Assembly: GCA_017470905.1 (NCBI GenBank)
Contig: JAFUXL010000005.1
Location: forward strand, 1-35,257
Source: Ruminococcus sp.
Lineage (GTDB): Bacteria; Bacillota; Clostridia; Oscillospirales; Ruminococcaceae
Length of the DNA: 35,257 bases
Direction of reading: 5' to 3'
Part shown: positions 29,423 to 35,257 of the stretch, piece by piece
Position numbering within the stretch: the first letter of the stretch is position 1
How the letters are laid out: each line of letters starts with the position of its first letter
Program-made: the position numbers and the translations under genes
The notes under the pieces: model-generated
Told to the model about the DNA's origin: nothing
Seen by the model: only the letters and a program-made list of their open reading frames with translations
Database searches by the model: none

Positions 29423-30589
29423 ATGAGTACGATAGAAAAATTCAATGAACACGTTGTTCAGTCATACGGCAGGTTTCCTCTTGTCATTGAAAAGGGCTTT
29501 GAAAGACGCTGTAAGGATGAGGACGGAAAGGAATATATTGATTTCGGCAGCGGTATCGGTACTAATTCCCTCGGATTCTGCGATGAAAAATGGGCTGATG
29601 CCGTCTGCGCCCAGGTCAGAACCCTCCAGCACAGCTCAAATTATTACTATACCGCAGTGCAGGCCGAATTTGCCGGAAGGCTCTGCGAGGTATCCGGATA
29701 TTCCGCAGTTTTCTTCGGAAACAGCGGTGCGGAAGCAAACGAGTGTGCAATAAAAACCGCAAGGAAATACAGCTTTGATAAATACGGCAAGGGCAGACAC
29801 AATATCATCACCCTTGTAAATTCCTTCCATGGCAGGACTATGGCAACCATATCGGCTACGGGTCAGGACGTTTTCCATAATTACTTTTTCCCGTTCCTTG
29901 AGGGATTTATAAACGTTCAGGCGAACAATACCGAAGATTTGAAGGAAAAAATTGATGACAGCGTCTGCGCCGTGATGATTGAATATGTACAGGGCGAGGG
30001 CGGTGTCAATCTTCTGGATAAGGATTTTGTCGATGCCGTTTTTGAGATTTGCGCAGAGAAAGATATACTCGTCATCGCTGACGAGGTTCAGACAGGTGTC
30101 GGAAGAACGGGAAAATTTCTTGCAGGAGAATATTTCGGCAGACAGGCGGATATAACCACTCTTGCAAAGGGAATTGCAGGCGGCGTGCCTATGGGTGCGT
30201 GCCTCATGAACGAAAAATGCAAGGGAGTGCTGACAAAGGGAACTCATGCCTCTACATTCGGCGGAAATCCAATCGCCTGCGCAGGAGGTCTTGCGGTACT
30301 CGACAGAATAACGGGCGAGGGCTTCCTCGATGAGGTGTGCAGAAAGGCGGAATACATAAGGAATACTCTCGGAAAATGCAGTGAGGTGGAGGCTTTAAGC
30401 GGTCTGGGTCTTATGATTGGCATTTCGCTTAAAACCAAAAATGCCGCCGAGGTAACTGCAAAGTGTCTCGGAAAGGGACTGCTCGTTCTGACCGCAAAGG
30501 ACAAAATAAGACTTTTGCCGCCCCTTACCATATCATACAGCGAAATTGACGACGGACTTAAAATTTTGATAGAAATTCTGGAGGAATGA
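29423..30589 (+). CDS. argD: Acetylornithine aminotransferase
   Basis: A class III pyridoxal-phosphate aminotransferase that turns N-acetylglutamate semialdehyde and glutamate into N-acetylornithine and 2-oxoglutarate. ATG 29423 has GGGAG seven bases upstream; ATG 29405 is in frame but has no site. 388 aa. The cofactor lysine is Lys249 (TTLAKGIAGGVPMGA), with Asp220 (VIADEVQTGVGRTG) binding the ring nitrogen and GNSGAEANE (99-107) holding the phosphate. It starts a second arg transcript (argD, a small gene, argF). Related ornithine or succinylornithine aminotransferases are excluded mainly by context. Confidence 0.94.
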   Translation: MSTIEKFNEHVVQSYGRFPLVIEKGFERRCKDEDGKEYIDFGSGIGTNSLGFCDEKWADAVCAQVRTLQHSSNYYYTAVQAEFAGRLCEVSGYSAVFFGNSGAEANECAIKTARKYSFDKYGKGRHNIITLVNSFHGRTMATISATGQDVFHNYFFPFLEGFINVQANNTEDLKEKIDDSVCAVMIEYVQGEGGVNLLDKDFVDAVFEICAEKDILVIADEVQTGVGRTGKFLAGEYFGRQADITTLAKGIAGGVPMGACLMNEKCKGVLTKGTHASTFGGNPIACAGGLAVLDRITGEGFLDEVCRKAEYIRNTLGKCSEVEALSGLGLMIGISLKTKNAAEVTAKCLGKGLLVLTAKDKIRLLPPLTISYSEIDDGLKILIEILEE

Positions 30590-30591
30590 TT

Positions 30592-31134
30592 ATGGAGCTT
30601 ATTATCTCAAGTAAAGGTCACAAGTATTTTGTGACGGATAAAAAGGGTCGTACACTCTATTCTGTCAAGAAAAAAGGCTTCGGAGCAGGAAGATACGTAC
30701 TTCTCGATGCAAGCGATTATCACCTTTATTCACTTACTTCCGTGGGCGAGGAGAGAAAGCCTGTTTTCAATATCAGCCACAACGACAGGGGAATTATCTC
30801 CCTTACCTGCAAATCAATGTTCCTTGACCCGACTATAATTGTAAATGGAAAGGATACGTCTGGTACTGATGTAAAATACGAGCTTGCAAGCAAGGACCAT
30901 AAGGATTTTGCAATACTCATGGGAATAGAGGAAAAGAAAGAGGAATCGGACGAAGAAGAAAACAAGGAAAAAAAATCCGATGACGAAAGAAAAGTGGGCG
31001 GCATAAAGACTATCCGCACCGCAACGGGTGATTTACAGTACGAAATTGAAATAGACAATAAGATATTTGATGACTTTATACCTCTTTTTGCCGTTGCAAT
31101 AGACCTTGCTTTCGGCGAAAAGAACAGGGCTTAA
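30592..31134 (+). CDS. Hypothetical protein, possibly Tubby/LURP-one-like (180 aa)
   Basis: ATG 30592 (GGAGG seven bases upstream) lies two bases after the argD stop. The first 110 residues are a series of short beta strands: ELIISSKGHKYFVTDKKGRT, LYSVKKKGFGAGRYVLLDAS, then DYHLYSLTS and KPVFNISHNDRGIISLTC. This pattern of a strand ending in a DxxG-type turn followed by a Lys-rich one is like the Tubby C-terminal/LURP-one barrel, but the match is by eye. A charged Glu/Lys-rich insert (about 116-136) breaks it before two more strands. It has no signal or membrane segment. Why it sits between argD and argF is unknown. Confidence 0.5.
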   Translation: MELIISSKGHKYFVTDKKGRTLYSVKKKGFGAGRYVLLDASDYHLYSLTSVGEERKPVFNISHNDRGIISLTCKSMFLDPTIIVNGKDTSGTDVKYELASKDHKDFAILMGIEEKKEESDEEENKEKKSDDERKVGGIKTIRTATGDLQYEIEIDNKIFDDFIPLFAVAIDLAFGEKNRA

Positions 31135-31162
31135 AGCCGTAAACGGAAAGGAATTTTTAAAA

Positions 31163-32065
31163 ATGAAGCACTTACTTAAAATGCTCGATTTAAGCACAGA
31201 AGAAATTATTGATATACTCAATCTTGCCGACCAGCTTAAATACGAACTCAAGCACGGCATCCCCCATCCCCATCTCAAAGGAAAGACCCTCGGCATGATT
31301 TTCCAGAAATCATCCACAAGGACAAGGGTTTCGTTTGAAACAGGTATGTACCAGCTCGGCGGATACCCGCTCTTTCTCTCCTCGAACGACCTCCAGATTG
31401 GCAGAGGCGAACCGGTTCAGGACACCGCAAGAGTACTCTCACGCTATCTTGACGGCATTATGATACGTACCTTTGAACAGGCTGAGGTTGAAGCACTTGC
31501 GGAATACGGCAGTATCCCGATAATAAACGGACTTACCGATTTTTGCCACCCCTGTCAGGTTCTTGCCGACCTCATGACCATAAGGGAAATCAAGGGCAGC
31601 TTTGACGGCCTTAAATTATGTTTCATAGGTGACGGCAACAATATGGCAAATTCTCTCATCGTGGGCTGTCTTAAGGTCGGTATGTCGGTTTCGATTGCCT
31701 GCCCGAACGACTATCAGCCGCCGAAGGAAATTCTTGATTTTGCGGCGGAATACGATAGTTTTGAGATTACCGACTCCCCTGTACAGGCGGCAAAGGACGC
31801 AGATGTACTCTATACCGATGTATGGGCATCAATGGGTCAGGAGGGCGAGTCCGAAAAGAGAAAGAAGGCTTTCGCAGGCTATCAGATAAATGATGAAATC
31901 ATGTCTGTTGCTCATGCAGATGCTATGGTTCTCCACTGTCTGCCTGCACACCGTGAGGAGGAAATCACCGCAAAGGTTTTTGAGGAACACGCAGACGAAA
32001 TATTCGAGGAGGCTGAAAACAGACTTCACGCTCAGAAAGCCGTAATGGTAAAATTAATGGCATAA
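31163..32065 (+). CDS. argF: Ornithine carbamoyltransferase
   Basis: Joins ornithine and carbamoyl phosphate to citrulline. ATG 31163 is used: AAAGGAA lies nine bases upstream and the conserved N-terminus KHLLKMLDLSTEEI begins there; longer frames enter the previous gene. 300 aa. Carbamoyl phosphate motif SSTRTR (50-55), HPCQ (129-132) and ornithine motif HCLPAHR (258-264) are all intact. Anabolic rather than catabolic use is inferred from the cluster. It is the last gene of the arginine block and is followed by a good terminator. Confidence 0.97.
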   Translation: MKHLLKMLDLSTEEIIDILNLADQLKYELKHGIPHPHLKGKTLGMIFQKSSTRTRVSFETGMYQLGGYPLFLSSNDLQIGRGEPVQDTARVLSRYLDGIMIRTFEQAEVEALAEYGSIPIINGLTDFCHPCQVLADLMTIREIKGSFDGLKLCFIGDGNNMANSLIVGCLKVGMSVSIACPNDYQPPKEILDFAAEYDSFEITDSPVQAAKDADVLYTDVWASMGQEGESEKRKKAFAGYQINDEIMSVAHADAMVLHCLPAHREEEITAKVFEEHADEIFEEAENRLHAQKAVMVKLMA

Positions 32066-32072
32066 TGCACAA

Positions 32073-32101
32073 AAAAGTCCGTCAGAAATTGGCGGACTTT
32101 T
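32073..32101 (+). terminator. Terminator of the argD-argF transcript
   Basis: AAAAGTCCG pairs with CGGACTTTT around an 11-base loop, ending in a T run, eight bases after the argF stop. Confidence 0.85.
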
Positions 32102-32152
32102 CCAATTGTATCCATAAATGTAATTTTTCTGTAATTTTTTTCGCTTTTGCTG

Positions 32153-32181
32153 TTGACAAATTGTAATCAAACTGTTATAAT
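32153..32181 (+). promoter_or_regulatory. Promoter of the dockerin/transglutaminase gene
   Basis: TTGACA (32153-32158), 17-base spacer, TATAAT (32176-32181). The leader is about 100 bases and contains a small stem ACCGA/TCGGT; no known riboswitch is recognised. Confidence 0.88.
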
Positions 32182-32291
32182 ATGATTGCGAAAGCCTTAA
32201 AAACCGATTAAAATTCGGTAAAGTCAGTTTTTATGCATTCGGCATAGCTTTAATCAATCCGCTTTCGCTTTTCTTAAGGAGGAAATTACCA

Positions 32292-33653
32292 ATGCACAGT
32301 AAAATTACAAAAGCTATCCTTTCGGCAATATGTACGGCTGTCTGCCTTTGCAGCACATCTGCAATCGACGCTTCCGCCGCATATGCCTTCGGAGATGTCA
32401 ACGGTGACGGCACTATCAATTCTACCGACTCGTCCGAAATTTTAAGGCAGTATATAAATATCTCCACGGGCAACGGCATTACATGGTCAGCCGCACAGAT
32501 AAAAGCCGCTGATGTAAATGCAGACGGAAGTATTGACGCTGCCGATGCCTCCGACCTCCTCGGATATTATGCCTATGTCTCCGCAGGCGGCACGGATACC
32601 ATTGACCGTTATTACAATGTTGACGGCGCAAAGGCAGGCTTGTCTCTGACAACTACTGCCGCAACAACAACTGCCGAGGAAACCACTGTCGTTACGACAA
32701 CTGCCGTTCAGATTGATGCACAGCAGTTTGAACAGGTTAATTTCAATGTTGATAATCTCTATTCGGATATAAACGTTGTCGAGAGCTATAATGCTTCCCT
32801 TAAACATCTCGGACTCAGATGGAATGAAATCGAGGGTGCAACGGGCTATCACGTTGAATTTTATACCGACCAGCAGTATGACGAAAACGGTCAGCCCTAC
32901 AAATACGAAAAGGACGTGTCTTCCGCACAGTTTACGGCTCTTCTCCCCGCAGAACTCGGCGCAAATGCCTACAGATACAGAATTACTCCCTATGCGGAAT
33001 TTGAAGGACAGATTAAGACCGCAGAAAAGCCCTATACAAGCGGCACATATGAACACTCCAGCATTGCAGGCTATTCCGTAAGCGAAGAGGATAATATAAA
33101 GCTTGTCGTAAATGCCGCACAGCTCAGCCCCCGTGATTACTACCCCGTATATGAGGATTATTCGGGCTATGCAGTCAGATATGATACATTCACGGTAAGC
33201 GACAGGGCAAAGGAAGTTATTGACGAATTTGCCGCAGAGCATTTCACGGCAGGAATGACAAACTATGACAAGATACTTTATTTCATGAATTATATTCATG
33301 ATACGGTAGTATACGCAGACGGTGTGAACGGCAGACCTTCATACAGCACTATATGTGGCTATGCATATTCCGAGGCTTGTCTGATTCACCATGCAGGTCA
33401 GTGCGTACAGTATAACGGCGCACTCGATGAACTTCTCTGCTATATGGGCTACAATGCATACATGATACACACATCAAGACCCCATTTCAGGGCAGAGGTT
33501 GAAATTGACGGCTATATCTTCGGCATGGAAGTCGGCGAGACAGAGTATGACTCGCCCCAGTACGGCTACAGGTGGTTCTGGGCATTCAACAGAAGTCAGG
33601 CTCATCTCACACTTGAAGAAAAGGCAAATGCCGATATGAATGCAGGATATTAA
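32292..33653 (+). CDS. Secreted dockerin protein with fibronectin-like and transglutaminase-like domains
   Basis: 453 aa, ATG 32292 after AGGAGG. Residues 1-30 are a Sec signal peptide (ILSAICTAVCLCSTSAIDAS then AAYA). A type I dockerin spans 33-95, with calcium loops DVNGDGTINSTD and DVNADGSIDAAD, here at the N-terminus. A Thr/Ala-rich linker (about 117-140) leads to a fibronectin type III-like domain (HLGLRWNEIEGATGYHVEFY). The last 150 residues are a transglutaminase-like domain with Cys371 (AGQCVQYNGAL), His398 (RPHFRAEVEIDG) and a possible acidic third residue in GMEVGE, where Asp is usual. It should dock to a surface cohesin; its substrate is unknown. The catalytic set order matches the lipoprotein at 1169. 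Confidence 0.82.
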   Translation: MHSKITKAILSAICTAVCLCSTSAIDASAAYAFGDVNGDGTINSTDSSEILRQYINISTGNGITWSAAQIKAADVNADGSIDAADASDLLGYYAYVSAGGTDTIDRYYNVDGAKAGLSLTTTAATTTAEETTVVTTTAVQIDAQQFEQVNFNVDNLYSDINVVESYNASLKHLGLRWNEIEGATGYHVEFYTDQQYDENGQPYKYEKDVSSAQFTALLPAELGANAYRYRITPYAEFEGQIKTAEKPYTSGTYEHSSIAGYSVSEEDNIKLVVNAAQLSPRDYYPVYEDYSGYAVRYDTFTVSDRAKEVIDEFAAEHFTAGMTNYDKILYFMNYIHDTVVYADGVNGRPSYSTICGYAYSEACLIHHAGQCVQYNGALDELLCYMGYNAYMIHTSRPHFRAEVEIDGYIFGMEVGETEYDSPQYGYRWFWAFNRSQAHLTLEEKANADMNAGY

Positions 33654-33664
33654 TTTAAATAAGG

Positions 33665-33690
33665 CGGACGGCTTCGGTCGTCCGTTTTTT
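33665..33690 (+). terminator. Terminator after the dockerin/transglutaminase gene
   Basis: CGGACG-GCTTCGGT-CGTCCG stem and loop followed by six T. Confidence 0.9.
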
Positions 33691-33696
33691 CGTATC

Positions 33697-33725
33697 TTGA
33701 CTTTTTAAAATTCTGATGATATAAT
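33697..33725 (+). promoter_or_regulatory. Promoter of the lipoprotein gene
   Basis: TTGACT (33697-33702), 17-base spacer, TATAAT (33720-33725), directly behind the terminator above. Confidence 0.85.
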
Positions 33726-33782
33726 TATAAAAAATCTTATATCTCCGCCGCATATGGGGATATGAAAAAATGGAGATTTAAT

Positions 33783-35048
33783 ATGAGATACAAAAAAATC
33801 TTTGCCGCAGTTATGAGCCTGTGTATTTTGTTTTCGGTAAGCGGCTGCGGAGACAATACCGATATTTTTGAACAATCAGAAGCAAGCGTATCGGATACCG
33901 AAAAAGCCGCAAGCAGTGTTTCCGAAACAACGAAAAAAGCCGAAACTTCCGTTTCGGATAATACAAAAGAGACGGAAAAAGCCTCTTCGGAAAAATCCTC
34001 GCAAAGCTCAGCCGTCCCGAAAGAAACAGAACCTCCCACGGAGAAAGAAACCGTCAGCGCAGACCCCTATGAATATTATAATATCCTCGACAGCGAACTG
34101 AATAACGAAAATGCCGCAGTTTCAAACACATTCGGAGCATGGCACGGCAAGGGCTATTATATTAACCGTGAAGCCAATATAAACGGCGATGTGTATGTCT
34201 TTGACAGAAACGGAAAGGGAAAGCAGATTTACAGCGGAGACTCACATCTTGAACACTGTGTTTTCTGCAACGGGAATTTCTATATTATAACCAACGATTA
34301 TAATACGGTTACGGTTTCAAAAACGGACATGGACGGCAATGAATTATTAACATACAGCGTAGATATTGAGGGCGACAGAAATGCCTATTGGTTCAGGATA
34401 GACGCAGTTTCGGCTTACGGAGATGTAATGCTCCACAGCGGAGCAGGCTATGATACAAAGTTGTATATGCTCAATTCCGATTTCAGCGCAATCAACTACC
34501 CTGAATTTTACGTTGACAAAAGCGGAAAGACCATTACCGAATACAATGACATTTACAATTACAATAGCGGCTATACATACGGAAACAAGCTCTATTTCCC
34601 CGAAAACAGCGTATATTTCGACTGCGTGACGGGAGAATGGCATGAATGCAGTCTGCAAAAGGCAGTCGGCTCTGTCGGAAAATATGTTTTCACGGGAAGT
34701 TCCGTATATGACATGGAAAAGGACGAATTTGCGAACGGTTTCCCAAAAGATGCGTATAAAGATTACTGCGGCGGACAGCACCATATAACTTGGGACGGCA
34801 GTGAATGGAAAGAATACAAAGCCCCCGCAGATGCCGAAACGGTGTATAATTCCGCCTGCGAGACAGCAGTCCTTGGAACTGATTATATGGAATATCGTCT
34901 TTGCACCATTCAGCTTGATGATGAAAAATACGCTGTCGTTTATCCCTACGGGATATATATTTGCAGCTATGAAAAGGGTTCATCTGAAGAAAAAGTAGCT
35001 GTCCCTCTTGGTTTGACCGCAGATATTCTTAATAATACAGGCACATGA
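33783..35048 (+). CDS. Lipoprotein with Ser/Lys/Glu linker and beta-propeller-like domain
   Basis: ATG 33783 is chosen (GGAG seven bases upstream) over ATG 33762 because the signal begins there: MRYKKIFAAVMSLCILFSVS followed by GCGD, a lipobox VSGC. The 421-aa protein has a low-complexity linker (about 35-95) built from SVSDTEKAASSVSETTKKAE-like units. The remaining 320 residues hold repeated beta units with aromatic and Gly/Asp turns (VYVFDRNGKGKQIYSGDSHL, GNFYIITNDYNTVTVSKTDM, KLYMLNSDFSAI), suggesting a propeller such as those of extracellular binding proteins; the family was not identified. It is attached to the outer face of the membrane. It has its own promoter and no coupled neighbour. 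Confidence 0.7.
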   Translation: MRYKKIFAAVMSLCILFSVSGCGDNTDIFEQSEASVSDTEKAASSVSETTKKAETSVSDNTKETEKASSEKSSQSSAVPKETEPPTEKETVSADPYEYYNILDSELNNENAAVSNTFGAWHGKGYYINREANINGDVYVFDRNGKGKQIYSGDSHLEHCVFCNGNFYIITNDYNTVTVSKTDMDGNELLTYSVDIEGDRNAYWFRIDAVSAYGDVMLHSGAGYDTKLYMLNSDFSAINYPEFYVDKSGKTITEYNDIYNYNSGYTYGNKLYFPENSVYFDCVTGEWHECSLQKAVGSVGKYVFTGSSVYDMEKDEFANGFPKDAYKDYCGGQHHITWDGSEWKEYKAPADAETVYNSACETAVLGTDYMEYRLCTIQLDDEKYAVVYPYGIYICSYEKGSSEEKVAVPLGLTADILNNTGT

Positions 35049-35050
35049 CA

Positions 35051-35080
35051 GAATAACAGCCGCATATGCGGTCGTTATTC
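35051..35080 (+). terminator. Hairpin after the lipoprotein gene
   Basis: GAATAAC/GTTATTC outer stem and CCGCATATGCGG inner palindrome form an interrupted stem three bases after the stop. No T run follows, so termination is uncertain. Confidence 0.5.
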
Positions 35081-35129
35081 GTTGTGAAAAATAAATAAAA
35101 AATCAATAAAAAATTGTTGATTATTTTAC

Positions 35130-35158
35130 TTGACAAAAGAGAAAAGACGTGATATAAT
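35130..35158 (+). promoter_or_regulatory. Promoter of a gene beyond the right edge
   Basis: TTGACA (35130-35135), 17-base spacer, TATAAT (35153-35158). The last 100 bases contain a G-rich leader (GGACGGAGAGACAGGGAAAA-like) with no start codon and frame that can be assigned. Confidence 0.8.
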
Positions 35159-35257
35159 AATAAAGCTGTCGGACGGAGAGACAGGGAAAAAGAGGGATTT
35201 TGGAGAGAAGATTGGTTTTGGACTTCGGAAAGCAAGTTTGCAGAAAATTTTCTTGAA

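Noticed and set aside
32182-32291. Riboswitch (cyclic di-GMP type) in the dockerin gene leader
   Set aside because: GCGAAAGCC and small stems are present but the conserved core and second helix are not.

Overview
The window looks like chromosome of a Ruminococcus-type member of the Clostridia. This is inferred from two secreted proteins with cellulosome-style dockerin duplications, an LDH-family malate dehydrogenase next to malic enzyme (the malate-shunt pair of cellulolytic clostridia), HydF for an [FeFe] hydrogenase, AT-rich spacers with clean sigma-A promoters, and strong GGAGG ribosome binding sites. The species cannot be named from the sequence alone.

Positions 1 to about 14.1 kb are accessory DNA, read almost wholly on the minus strand, and resemble the cargo part of an integrative conjugative element of gut Firmicutes. 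In order of transcription (right to left) it holds a broken element gene, a 5'-truncated ArdC-like peptidase, a 170-aa protein, a DUF4314 protein, two tandem cytosine-C5 methyltransferases, a BRO-N/KilAC antirepressor-like protein, an LPD28-type protein, a pentapeptide-repeat fusion, a small unknown protein, a Dam-type adenine methylase, a cysteine-rich protein, a YodL/DUF3846 protein, two ribbon-helix-helix proteins, a SpoVG homologue, a transglutaminase-like lipoprotein and an NlpC/P60-like surface protein with Cna-B/SpaA domains that runs off the left edge. Many junctions overlap or are spaced by a few bases, so these are likely polycistronic. A plus-strand, AT-rich insert (about 12.24-13.52 kb) with its own promoter carries a secreted dockerin metallopeptidase and sits between two truncated element genes. 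Eight otherwise unrelated proteins here end in a similar acidic tail finishing in a Gly-Ile/Val/Met-type tip.

At 14.1-14.7 kb lie a long hairpin, a tRNA-3'-end-like fragment, and a tRNA-Met/tRNA-Glu operon with promoter and terminator. This is a plausible boundary between mobile and core DNA.

From 14.86 kb on, nearly everything is on the plus strand. A malate dehydrogenase-malic enzyme operon continues into an unknown protein and a Cx5R phosphatase-like protein. Next comes a small regulator region: an XRE repressor, a divergent promoter with a palindromic operator, a frame-broken two-domain secreted protein and a small membrane protein. hydF follows. A complete set of genes for arginine from glutamate follows (argG, argH, argC, argJ, argB, argD, argF). 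ArgJ makes a separate argA unnecessary. A two-TM protein and a possibly Tubby/LURP-like protein are embedded in it. Sites resembling ARG boxes precede argG and argH, and four hairpin units of exactly 76 nt with compensating base changes fill the argG-argH gap. The window ends with a dockerin/transglutaminase-like secreted protein, a lipoprotein and the promoter of a gene beyond the edge.

Spacers also hold a dispersed GC-hairpin repeat family (five copies recognised).
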